DNA from: Ignavibacteria bacterium
Lineage (GTDB): Bacteria; Bacteroidota; Ignavibacteria; Tepidaquicellales; Tepidaquicellaceae
DNA: 40,009 nucleotides
Assembly: GCA_019694675.1 (NCBI GenBank)
Contig: JAIBBK010000030.1
Span: 1 to 40,009, forward strand
Direction of reading: 5' to 3'
Shown: in pieces, positions 6,716-16,300 of the stretch
Position numbering within the stretch: the stretch's first letter is position 1
Layout of the letters: the number at the start of each line of letters is the position of its first letter
Made by a program: the position numbers and the translations under genes
The notes under the pieces: model-generated
What the model was told of the DNA's origin: nothing
Database searches by the model: none
What the model saw: only the letters and a program-made list of their open reading frames with translations

Positions 6716-8370
6716 ACACTGCCGGAAGAAAAGTTTCTGTGCGGCTGCTGCCTGTGCTCTTGATCCCGGCGTTCTTTGCCTTCGGATACATAGTCTATCC
6801 GCTGATCGTTCTCTTCATCGAGAGCCTGCCGGCGTTCCTGTATGATTTCGGAACTGTCGCCCGGAACTCCGCTCTCCCGTTGTGGAATTCCGTACTGCTT
6901 TCATTAGTGACTGTAGCCGGAAGCTGTATCATCGGCGTTGCGCTTGCATACGTTGTCTATTATCATAAATTTCCTTTGCGGAATTTCATCTCTGCCGTAC
7001 TGCTTGTTCCTATCGCCGCTCCACCGCTTGTCGGCGTTGTATCATTTCTGTTTCTGCTCGGAGAAAACGGACTTCTTACGAAGCTTGTGATGAACACTTT
7101 CGGCCTCAGCACCGTACCGTTCATTTTCGACGGCTGGATCGCCGTGATTGCTGTGCACCTGTTCTCGTTCTATCCATACTTCTATCTTTTCTCATCCTCT
7201 GCACTGATGAAGACGGACTCAAACCTGATCGATGCATCTTATTCACTTGGCGCAGGCAGGACAAGAACGATCTTCAGGGTCATACTTCCTCAGCTTGTGC
7301 CCTCCGTCACAGGCGCATCACTTGTGGTATTCATGGCAAGCATGGCATCTTTTTCAGCTCCGTTCATTTACGCCGGATCCAGCAAGTTCCTTACAACGGA
7401 GATCTTTTTTGCGAAGGTCAACGGTGACACTTCATACAGCGCAGCGCTTGCAATAATTCTGACCCTCATCTCATTGGTGTTTCTTCAGCTCCTGAGGATA
7501 TACAGGAGCAGGTACTCTGTGAACACAAAGACAAAGGGAGCCGCAAGGACAGAAACATCGCTGTCTCACAGGCACTCAGGAATTTTGGGAACGTCTGTTC
7601 TGATTGCATTTGCAGTAGTGATTCTTCTGCCAGTTATCGCGCTGGCATATCTTTCGCTTATTCCCGAAGGTTCACTCATGCGGAACTTCTTTGCCGAACC
7701 GTTCACAACTGACAACTACAGCAAGATCTTCAGCGATCCGGAATTTCTTGACCCGTTCACGAACAGCGTTTCAATGTCGATCATTGCAGTGATCCTGGTC
7801 CTGATTGTCGGTGTAAGTTCTGCATGGCTCATCGCGGGCAAGAAACTGCGCGCTGGCGGATTGCTTGAGAGCGTTCTTTCAATACCTTACGGAGTGCCGG
7901 GTACAGTGATCGCAATTGCCTTTATACTCGGATTCAGCGTGCCGACAGTGTTTTCCTTTTCCGCGATCCTTGCCGGCAGTTTCTGGATACTCCCGCTGGC
8001 CTATGCCGTAAGGAATGTTCCGCTCATGACCCAGTCGGTGATCTCGGGACTCTCGTCAATAGATCCTTCTCTTTCGGAGGCATCCGCTACGCTTGGCGCG
8101 GGCGAGGCAAGAACTTTCTCAAAGATAACAGCGCCTCTCATGGCGCCTTCGGTCATGCACGCTTCCCTGCTTGTATTCATTGCGTGCGTCGGTGAGTTTG
8201 TTTCTACGATCCTTCTTTACACGTTTTCAACGAAGACAATTTCTGTTGAGATCTACTCACAACTCCGGTTATATAATACGGGAGCCGCCGCCGCTTACGG
8301 CGTGATTCTCTTTGCTGTTGTGATGACTGTCGTTTTCCTTTCAAGGAAGACAATTGAAAAGGCAGGATGA
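6712..8370 (+). CDS. ABC importer permease, fused double-domain (FbpB/ThiP type)
   Basis: The 552-aa inner-membrane protein contains two BPD_transp_1 domains with about 12 predicted membrane segments. Each has an EAA loop that docks on the ATPase: IDASYSLGAGRTRTIFRVIL in the first half and SEASATLGAGEARTFSKI in the second. A hydrophilic linker near residues 265-290 joins the halves. Such fused permeases serve iron, thiamine and phosphonate importers, so the architecture does not settle the substrate. It is the last gene of the operon and is translationally coupled to the ATPase. It converges on the META-domain gene with only 19 bp between them and no obvious strong terminator. Confidence 0.92.
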   Translation: MNTAGRKVSVRLLPVLLIPAFFAFGYIVYPLIVLFIESLPAFLYDFGTVARNSALPLWNSVLLSLVTVAGSCIIGVALAYVVYYHKFPLRNFISAVLLVPIAAPPLVGVVSFLFLLGENGLLTKLVMNTFGLSTVPFIFDGWIAVIAVHLFSFYPYFYLFSSSALMKTDSNLIDASYSLGAGRTRTIFRVILPQLVPSVTGASLVVFMASMASFSAPFIYAGSSKFLTTEIFFAKVNGDTSYSAALAIILTLISLVFLQLLRIYRSRYSVNTKTKGAARTETSLSHRHSGILGTSVLIAFAVVILLPVIALAYLSLIPEGSLMRNFFAEPFTTDNYSKIFSDPEFLDPFTNSVSMSIIAVILVLIVGVSSAWLIAGKKLRAGGLLESVLSIPYGVPGTVIAIAFILGFSVPTVFSFSAILAGSFWILPLAYAVRNVPLMTQSVISGLSSIDPSLSEASATLGAGEARTFSKITAPLMAPSVMHASLLVFIACVGEFVSTILLYTFSTKTISVEIYSQLRLYNTGAAAAYGVILFAVVMTVVFLSRKTIEKAG

Positions 8371-8389
8371 GCAGACTCTATGCTGACTG

Positions 8390-9556
8390 TCAGTCTATCT
8401 TTCTGAACACGAGCAATATCTTCTTTCCGTCCGTAATGTAAAGCCGCAGGTTCTCAGCAGTCCACTGCCTTGCTGAATAAAGGGCGTTCAGCATTTCGAC
8501 TTCTGTCTCGGGATTGCACTTTCGTTCCGTTTCTTCGGCTTTTCCGAAAGCAAGTGTCTCGTCAGTGCAAGCGAATGAACCTCTGTACCCGCTGCATTCC
8601 GACGATATGAAGTAGGTCGCGTCCCTGATATGCATCTCAAGGATCGGAGGACCTTTGGGAAAATCAGCCCTGCTGAGTTCCCTGCCCTTGATTTTTTCCA
8701 ATGCCCAGATGTCGTTGAGAATATTGTATCTCCCGGTTAAAACAGTGCTGTCGTTGTCCGGCTGCACACCCTCCCGCAAATAGACTAACTTTACACCAGA
8801 GGCATTCGAAAACTCAAGTTCACCTTTCACGAGCGAGTATGTGTCGGCGCTTCTTAAGCCGCTGATGATCTCGTTTTCACGCATCTCTTCGGGACAACCC
8901 ATTTCTGTTGACATAAGCTCTGCCACGCTGAAGCGGTTTCCTTCCTGAATGTATTTTGACTGGATCCTGTTGCATCCGGCAATTCCCTTTACAAGAGCGC
9001 TGTCAGGAATGAACTCCAGAAACGGAATGCTGACGGGATATGCATCTTTGTCAATGACAGAATTCCCGATCTTGTAAAGGCTCCACTTACCCTCCAGCCC
9101 GTAATCGGGAACGAACCTTCCGCATCCGTTCAGAAAAGTGAACTGTTCTTCAACTCCCTTGCGAACTTTCACTTCCACGGAGTAATTTGTTTCACCGGCC
9201 ACTTTGTTTGTACATTCTTCAGGAATGATCGTCACAGAAATTGAACCGGACTCGACATCTGCAGTGTATGTCATTGTCTGCGAATTCAGATTCTGCTCAA
9301 GCTGCGACGACGGAGTGTTAAGACTGCGGTCTCCCGTCGCTCTGAACTTGATGGCTTTGTCACGGAAAATTGCTACGCCCCATGAATACCCTTCACCGCC
9401 GCCGGCAAACATCACTCCGGCATCATAAGCTCTTCTCATTTGCTTCAGACTGTCATCTGCAATGCATGTTGTACCGGATATTGCGTAACCTGTTGACGCA
9501 GATGCAAGAACAGCAATGCAAAACCAGAAGAATACCTTTGCCTTATACATGATCAT
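8390..9556 (-). CDS. Secreted META/HslJ-domain protein, three-domain
   Basis: The 388-aa protein has a signal peptide (residues about 5-25). Its first domain contains GGEGYSWGVAIFRDKAIKFRA, like the N-terminal region of COG3650-type lipocalin-like proteins (the 'NEPFW' region). Two META-like domains follow. The first has GCNRIQSKYIQEGNRFSV and STEMGCPEEM, the usual G-C-N and M-x-C-P pattern. The second, near the C-terminus, has SECSGYRGSF and ERKCNPETEVEML and is more divergent. The family is associated with envelope stress or motility in other bacteria, but no reaction is known. ATGs at 9556 and 9550 are both possible starts. It lies 94 bp downstream of the half-CarB gene and may be read through from it. 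Confidence 0.75.
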   Translation of the reverse strand: MIMYKAKVFFWFCIAVLASASTGYAISGTTCIADDSLKQMRRAYDAGVMFAGGGEGYSWGVAIFRDKAIKFRATGDRSLNTPSSQLEQNLNSQTMTYTADVESGSISVTIIPEECTNKVAGETNYSVEVKVRKGVEEQFTFLNGCGRFVPDYGLEGKWSLYKIGNSVIDKDAYPVSIPFLEFIPDSALVKGIAGCNRIQSKYIQEGNRFSVAELMSTEMGCPEEMRENEIISGLRSADTYSLVKGELEFSNASGVKLVYLREGVQPDNDSTVLTGRYNILNDIWALEKIKGRELSRADFPKGPPILEMHIRDATYFISSECSGYRGSFACTDETLAFGKAEETERKCNPETEVEMLNALYSARQWTAENLRLYITDGKKILLVFRKID

Positions 9557-9650
9557 TGTTAATTGGAATTATGCGGGTCAGCTTCAGAAGGAATTACAGA
9601 ACTTAAGCCCGGAATATTTCTCCGGTCATATCACAGCAGGATCATGCCGT

Positions 9651-11141
9651 TCAGATCTCACAGCCGGACAGCTCAAGTTCCATGTCAACGATCTCTCTAA
9701 TCTGAAACAGGAACCAATTGTCAATCCGGGTGGAAGCATGGACTTCCTCAACAGTTGCGCCGAGCAGGAACGCATACCTTATGTAAAAAATATTGTCATT
9801 TCTCGGAGTCTGAAGTTTCATGAGGATCTTCTGCTTCAGCGCCGACCTCTCGGGTTCTTCAAGCCCGAGCAGATACTTTGCTTCATAAACATCCTTCCCG
9901 TCAGCTCCAAGCCCGGCCCTGCCTGTCTCAAGAGAGCGAATGGCCTTCTGGAATGCCTCCTTGAAGTTTCTGCCGAAAGACATCACTTCGCCGACGGATT
10001 TCATCTGCACGCCAAGCACATCGTTATCGGGACTTGTGGAGCGGAACTTGTCAAAGTCCCACCGCGGGATCTTGACCACCACATAGTCTATCACCGGCTC
10101 AAAGCAAGAAGGCGTGGTCTTTGTTATGTCGTTGGGAATCTCATCAAGCGTGTAGCCGACTGCAAGTTTCGCAGCTATCTTTGCAATCGGAAAGCCGGTT
10201 GCCTTGGACGCGAGCGCCGAGCTTCTTGATACCCGCGGATTCATTTCGATCACAACAACTCTTCCCGTGCCGGGATGGACCGCAAACTGTATGTTTGAAC
10301 CGCCCGTCTCCACACCGATCTCGGAAATGACCTTCTTCGCCGCATCTCTAAGTTCCTGATACTGTTTGTCGCTGAGCGTCTGCGAAGGCGCAACTGTGAT
10401 GGAATCTCCTGTATGCACTCCCATCGGATCGAAGTTCTCTATGGAGCAGATCACCACAAAGTTGTCGTTGATGTCGCGCATCACTTCAAGCTCAAACTCC
10501 TTCCAGCCGATAAGCGATTCCTCAACAAGGACTTCGTTTATCGGAGAAGCTTCGATCCCGCGGTTGACGATCGTCTCAAACTCTTCTATGTTGTAAGCGA
10601 TGCCCCCGCCCGTTCCGCCGAGGGTGAAGGACGGTCTGATGATGACCGGAAATCCTGCATCATCGGCAAAGCTCTTAGCTTCCTGATAACTGTTGACGAA
10701 TTTTCCTTTTGCTACATCCAGGCCGATCTTTTTCATTGCATTGTGAAAAAGCTCTCTTGATTCTGCCTTTCGTATTGCCTCTACCTTTGCTCCGATAAGT
10801 TCAACGCCGTACTTTGCAAGAATTCCCTTTTCATACAGATCCATTGCTGCGTTGAGCGCTGTCTGCCCGCCCATCGTAGGCAGTATCGCTTCCGGCTTTT
10901 CCTTCCTGATGATCTTCTCAATGTAAGTGGAAGTGATCGGTTCGATGTAAGTGGCATCGGCGATCTCGGGGTCTGTCATGATGGTTGCCGGATTGGAGTT
11001 GATAAGCACGACTCTGTAACCTTCATCCTTCAGCGCTTTCACGGCCTGAGTTCCGGAGTAGTCAAATTCGCATGCCTGTCCTATGATGATCGGGCCGCTT
11101 CCGATTATAAGAATTGTCTTAATGTCAGTTCTCTTTGGCAA
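9651..11141 (-). CDS. carB: Carbamoyl-phosphate synthase large subunit, N-terminal half only
   Basis: CarB makes carbamoyl phosphate from bicarbonate, ammonia and ATP for pyrimidine and arginine synthesis and is normally about 1070 aa. This 496-aa product covers the pre-ATP-grasp motif ([20 protein letters not shown]), the carboxyphosphate ATP-grasp domain ([48 protein letters not shown]) and the start of the oligomerisation domain. It then stops cleanly at [18 protein letters not shown]. The missing half (carbamate-phosphorylating ATP-grasp and MGS regulatory domain) is not elsewhere in the window. Natural two-gene CarB is known in Methanocaldococcus and Aquifex, and the good conservation to the very end favours that over recent truncation. 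The start is TTG, 32 bp after ppk; an in-frame stop lies just upstream. Confidence 0.88.
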   Translation of the reverse strand: MPKRTDIKTILIIGSGPIIIGQACEFDYSGTQAVKALKDEGYRVVLINSNPATIMTDPEIADATYIEPITSTYIEKIIRKEKPEAILPTMGGQTALNAAMDLYEKGILAKYGVELIGAKVEAIRKAESRELFHNAMKKIGLDVAKGKFVNSYQEAKSFADDAGFPVIIRPSFTLGGTGGGIAYNIEEFETIVNRGIEASPINEVLVEESLIGWKEFELEVMRDINDNFVVICSIENFDPMGVHTGDSITVAPSQTLSDKQYQELRDAAKKVISEIGVETGGSNIQFAVHPGTGRVVVIEMNPRVSRSSALASKATGFPIAKIAAKLAVGYTLDEIPNDITKTTPSCFEPVIDYVVVKIPRWDFDKFRSTSPDNDVLGVQMKSVGEVMSFGRNFKEAFQKAIRSLETGRAGLGADGKDVYEAKYLLGLEEPERSALKQKILMKLQTPRNDNIFYIRYAFLLGATVEEVHASTRIDNWFLFQIREIVDMELELSGCEI

Positions 11142-11173
11142 AATATTATGCTTGGTTCAGTTGTCTGATTCCG

Positions 11174-13312
11174 TCAGTTTGCTTCAACTTTCCTGATGTC
11201 GCCTTTGGAAGCTTTCTTTCCGTTTTCGGCTTTCAGCTCACGCTCGTGCTTCTTTATCACCTTCTTCACAAAGTGCTCCTGTATGTTCACCTCCTTGAAC
11301 TGCTCGCCCTTCTCTTTGAGCAATTGCGACTTTCTGAGGTAAGATCCGTCACTCTGCATCACTCTTGTTTTTGCGGTGTCAGTAAGATAGAGTTCAAGTA
11401 TCTCGAAAATGTCTTCCTTGATCCTTCTGTCCTCGATCGGAAACAGCACTTCAACCCGCCTGTCAAAGTTCCTTTGCATAAGGTCTGCGCTCCCGAGATA
11501 AAGCCTGCTGTCGCCGTTGTTGTGGAAATAATATGCACGGCTGTGTTCAAGGAACCTGCCCACTAAGCTGTAAACATTTATGTTTTCGCTCAGCCCTTTC
11601 ACCTGCGGCCTCAGCCTGCATATACCCCTGGTTATTAGGTCGATCTTCACTCCCGCCTTTGATGCCTGATAGAGTTTCATTATTACCTCATCGTCAACAA
11701 TTGAGTTGTTCTTGAAGAGCAGATATCCGTTGCCGAATTTCTTATGGCTTTCGATCTCCTCTTCGATAAGCTTTACGATCTTCTTTCTCATGTTGTAAGG
11801 AGCAACCACGAGCTTCCTGTAATCGCTTTTCTTGGAATAGCCCGTAAGGAAGTTGAAGAGGTCAGAGGCATCTTCACAAAATTCCTCATTAGCTGTGAAC
11901 AGTCCGAAATCAGTGTAGATCCTTGACGTGAACGAGTTGTAATTTCCTGTGCTGAGGTGCAGGTATCTGCTCATACCGATCTCGTCCTTTCTTACCACCA
12001 GCGCCATCTTGCAGTGAGTCTTAAGTCCCACTAAACCGTAAACAACATGCACTCCGGCATTCTCAAGCGCCCTGGCCCAGATGATGTTGTTCTCTTCGTC
12101 AAACCTCGCTTTCAGTTCCACCACTGCGGTCACCTGCTTCCCGTTCTCGGCCGCTTCAATAAGCGAGCGTATGATAGGTGAGTCTCCGCTGGTCCTGTAA
12201 AGAGTGAGTTTGATCGCGTAAACATTCGGGTCTTCGGCAGACTGTGCAATGAATTCCCCTACGGATGCAAAGGAATAGAACGGGTGATGAAGAAAGATAT
12301 CGCTCTCCTGGATCGCCTTGAAGTAATCATCCTGCTTCCTGAAGAACGAGGAAATTCTCGGCGTAAAGCTTTTGTACTTGAGGTCGCGCCTTTCGATCTT
12401 GCAGATGCTTAAGTAATCGCCGAGGTTCAGGGGTCCGCTGATCCTGTAGATCTCGTTGCTGTTGACTTTAAGAGCATTGATGAGAAAGTTCAGCAGTTGG
12501 TCCGGCATCTTCTTGTCAACTTCAAGCCTCACGAGTATTCCGAGCCTCCTTTTCTTGACTTCCTCCTCGATCAGCGTAAGGAGATCGTCAGCCTCTTCCT
12601 CTTCAAGGTCAAGGTCAGCGTTCCTTGTGATCCTGAACGCAAAACTTTCAATGGCGCGCATCCCGGGAAAGAGCTTGTCAGCATTTGCCTTAATTATCTC
12701 TTCAAGGAGTATGAACTGATTTTCATCCTTTGAGCCGATCGGATAGAATCTTGAGATGTTGTTCGGAAGCTGTATCACGCACACTTTCTCTTCGATCTGC
12801 TGTGTGTCGGGATCATCAAGAATTATGGCCAGGGCAAGGCTTCTGTTGATGAGGTTCGGGAAAGGGTGCACGTTGTCAATTGCAAGAGGAGTAAGCACGG
12901 GAAACAGTTCGTCATCGAAATACGATTTCACTATCATCCTGTCTTCCTCCGTAAGGTCCTTGTAGGTAACAAATTCTATGCTGTTCTCTTTTAGAGCCGG
13001 AACGATCTCATCATTGAAGATCCGGTACTGTTCGTCTATGAGAGGCACGAGAGTTTTGTATATCTCATTCATCTGCTCTCTCGCAGTCATCCCGTCAGTT
13101 GTAAGTTCGTTGACATTGTTCCGTATCTGCCTTTTCAATCCTGCGACGCGGATCATGAAGAACTCGTCGAGATTGTTGCTGAAGATCGAGAGGAACTTGA
13201 GCCTCTCGAGCAAAGGCTGATTGATGTCGGCGGCCTCTTCAAGAACCCGCTTGTTGAATTCCAGCCAGGTCAGTTCCCTGTTGAGAAAATATTCCGAGTT
13301 GCCCTTTGTCAA
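11174..13312 (-). CDS. ppk1: Polyphosphate kinase 1
   Basis: PPK1 reversibly transfers the ATP gamma-phosphate to long polyphosphate chains. At 712 aa it has normal length and all four domains: the N-terminal helical domain with FLNRELTWLEFNKRVLEEA, the head domain, and two phospholipase D-like catalytic domains. The autophosphorylated His is H433 in GLKTHCKMALVV and the second catalytic His is H590 in FLEHSRAYYF, matching E. coli H435 and H592. YLHLSTGNYN (450-459) is the conserved loop. The C-terminal tail is Lys/Glu-rich. The start is TTG with GGAAG 5 nt upstream. It lies 53 bp after the DUF4175 gene and 32 bp before carB, suggesting one transcript. Confidence 0.96.
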   Translation of the reverse strand: MTKGNSEYFLNRELTWLEFNKRVLEEAADINQPLLERLKFLSIFSNNLDEFFMIRVAGLKRQIRNNVNELTTDGMTAREQMNEIYKTLVPLIDEQYRIFNDEIVPALKENSIEFVTYKDLTEEDRMIVKSYFDDELFPVLTPLAIDNVHPFPNLINRSLALAIILDDPDTQQIEEKVCVIQLPNNISRFYPIGSKDENQFILLEEIIKANADKLFPGMRAIESFAFRITRNADLDLEEEEADDLLTLIEEEVKKRRLGILVRLEVDKKMPDQLLNFLINALKVNSNEIYRISGPLNLGDYLSICKIERRDLKYKSFTPRISSFFRKQDDYFKAIQESDIFLHHPFYSFASVGEFIAQSAEDPNVYAIKLTLYRTSGDSPIIRSLIEAAENGKQVTAVVELKARFDEENNIIWARALENAGVHVVYGLVGLKTHCKMALVVRKDEIGMSRYLHLSTGNYNSFTSRIYTDFGLFTANEEFCEDASDLFNFLTGYSKKSDYRKLVVAPYNMRKKIVKLIEEEIESHKKFGNGYLLFKNNSIVDDEVIMKLYQASKAGVKIDLITRGICRLRPQVKGLSENINVYSLVGRFLEHSRAYYFHNNGDSRLYLGSADLMQRNFDRRVEVLFPIEDRRIKEDIFEILELYLTDTAKTRVMQSDGSYLRKSQLLKEKGEQFKEVNIQEHFVKKVIKKHERELKAENGKKASKGDIRKVEAN

Positions 13313-13365
13313 GATCTTCCGTGTTTGATTATTCGTTTGAGCATTGAGAAAAAAGTCATCCGAAG

Positions 13366-16300
13366 TTATTGCTGTCCCGTCAGCCCGTTTTTCCTCAGCT
13401 CCATAAGGTACTTTGTGATAAGCGCCTCGTATTCAGCGCTGTACCCTTCTTTCTGCAACTGCAGGAATTCCTCCCGCAGTGCATTATACGATCCCGGGCC
13501 GCTGAGCACGATCTCCGGAGGAGAATTCCTCGATACATTCTCTCCCGGCCTTGATTCCCTCTTCGGCTCAAAATCCTTTTCCCTTTGAGAGAGCCTTGCA
13601 TCAAGCATTCTGGAGAGAATTCTGTTTTGCTTCTCCTTAAGCTTATCATCTAAATTATATTCGCTCAGTTGTTTTATCACTTCCCTCATTTCCTTTTCAA
13701 CTTCACTCATATCCCCGAAAACCTTTTCGCCGCTTCTCTCCTGTTCTTTCTTAAGCTCCTCATTCAGCTGTTCCATTGATTTCTGTATCTGCATCTGCTC
13801 AAGCCTGAGTCTGTCCATTTCGATCTTCTGCTCCTGCGGAAGGTTCTCCGGTGACGGGCCCTTTCCGTCATTACCCTGCTGTCCGTTCTCTCCCATCTTG
13901 CCGGTCTTTCCGTTAAGTCCCATTTGCTGTGCGATGATCTCACCTAGCCTCTGCATCAGCTGTCCCATGTTTCCTTCACCCGGCTTGTTGCCCTTTCCCT
14001 TCTTTCCGTTCTGACCCATTTGTGACAGCATGTCACCGAGCATCTGTGCCGCAATGTCAAGCGAGCGTTTCGCATCTCCCTGACTGTCCGATGCTTTGTC
14101 TTTCTGCATCTCGCCAAGCTCCTTGCCGGCCTTGTCCATCTTGTTATAGGCATTGCCGAGTTCCTTCCCCATCTCAGGAGAAAGCATCATTCCCATTTTG
14201 GTGGTGTTCATCAGGTCGTCTATGGTCTGTGACAGATCTCCCTGAAGGTCACCCTGCTCCTGCCTGTTCTTTTGAAACTCGCCTTTATTCCCCGGCTCTG
14301 TGTCGTCTGTTTTCTCCTTCAGCCCCTGCTGGCGCTCACTCATTTCCTTAAGCTCCTTCAGTATCTCTTCAAGCTTCTGCTTGAGCTTTTCATTCCTGTC
14401 CTGAGAGTCCATCATCTTCGACATAGCATCCTTCATAGCATCGTTCATCTTGTTCAGTTCATCCATGATCTCCTGCTGTGTCTTCTCGGAGTTCTGCTTC
14501 TGCCCGCTGTTAAGCTGGTTCTGAGATTCCTGCATCTTGTTCTCCGTACCGCTCTTCTGCATCTGCTCGCGTATCTTCTCAAGATCTTCCGCGCTCATCT
14601 GCTCCTTCATTTTGTTGATCTCGTCTATCAGCTTCTTCAGCTCCTCATTGAATTCCTTTGTGTCATCCTTTATCATCATCTGCTCAGCCGCAAGGTCTTT
14701 CATCTTTTCCGTATTAGACTTGTCTGAATTCTCCGTGTCTTTCTTCAGTTCCTCCTGCTTCTTCGTGATCTCATCAAGTTTCTGTGTAAGCTCTCCGAAC
14801 TTCTGCATGTTCTCGATCTTCTTCAGAAGCTCCATTGCTTTTTCCATGTATTTTTTGAAGGCCTCTTCATCGAATTTGAAATTCTTCATTGCCTCCCTGA
14901 GCTCTTCTGAGTCCTGCTTCTTGAGCGCTTCGCGGAGTTTCTCGAGCATCTTCTGAAGCTCCGGAGTGTTTATCTTATTGAACATCTTCTGAAGCTCCAT
15001 GTATTGCTCGAGTGTCTTCTCATCAAGCATATTGCTCTCCTGCAGGTCTTCCATGTTCTGCTGAAGCTGGTTCTGAGTTGACTGCAGATTCTTCTGAAAG
15101 TTGTCTATCTTCTTCTCAAGCTCCTGCTTCTTCTGTTCGTTAAGCCCAAGCTCTTCATTCTTCTGGATCTGCTTCTTAAGTTCTTCGATCTCCTTCTGAA
15201 GGTCCATTGCCTGATCGTATGCGGATTCAAGTTCGTTCCTCAGTTCCCGGGCTTCTTCCTTCTTTTTCCTGAATGCCTCCTCAGGAGCCCGGTAGACAAG
15301 CGACCTCAATTCTGATCTGGTTGACTTTCCCGCATTGTCGGTAACTTCCAGATAATATTCCACTTTCTCGCCCCGCCTGATGTTCATTCCCGAAATGCCC
15401 CAGACATAAGGCACCTCAACAGATGTGGCATTGAGATTCATGAGCGGGATCTTCACTGATGCAAACTGAGAAGATGCGGGGCTTCCCTGATTTGAACCCG
15501 CCTTTCTGTAATTCAGTGTGAGCCCGGAGAATCCGTAATCATCACTGATCCTTGCACGAATCAGGATCTCATTCTCCAGGTTAAGTTCGTAGTTTGCCTG
15601 CCGCGGCTCAATGATAGCTATTGCAGGATTCTCATCGGCAAGTACTTTGATGACATACTTCCTGTAGTTCTTTCCTTCCCTTCCTACCGAATCTTTAAGA
15701 TAAAAGCTGTACTCTCCCGGTTCATTCGCGGTGATGCTGCCTTTAGCGCTGTTGCCGACAACAGCGAACGAAATTCTTGCTCCTTTAAGATCAATTCCTG
15801 CTTCTGACAGATCCTTCGTTGCCGTTAACTCAAATGCAAGTTCGCTTCCCTGCGGACAGAACACATCTCCTTCATTTTCCTGTGTCTTTCCGGGCACTCC
15901 CGTAAATGCAGGCGGATTCACTGTTAACCGGAAACTCTTGACTGCGGGATAGTCTGCAACGCTGATCTCAAACTCCTCAGACTTCAGCCCTTCATACTCC
16001 GCATAATATCTGAAACTCTCCTGAACATCCTCATAGAAATTCCTGAAAGCTCCATCACTGCCGGCTTCCAGTCTTACAGCATCTTCGCCTCTTCCTCCTG
16101 ATGAAACGATCTTAACATATCCGGGCCTGAAACTTTTGTCCAGAGAATTTACGAACACTTTGATCTCAAGATCTTCGCCGCGGGCTATCTCCTTGTTTCC
16201 CGGTAGCACGGTGAATGAAATGCCAAGGTCGTCAAGGAATCCGTAGCCGTAGTTTGCCAGCCGGTTTGCGGCTTTGCTCAGACTGTTTCCGAAGAAAACA

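Noticed and set aside
9609..9625. CCGGA...TCCGG hairpin between half-carB and the META gene
   Set aside because: Only five base pairs and no T-run; too weak to call a terminator.
9516..10229. 237-codon plus-strand frame opposite carB
   Set aside because: It lies antisense to strongly conserved carB codons and has no recognisable domain.
14022..14956. Long plus-strand open frames opposite the DUF4175 coiled coil
   Set aside because: They are shadows of the Glu/Lys/Gln-rich codons of the real minus-strand gene and show Ser/Leu/Phe-rich composition.
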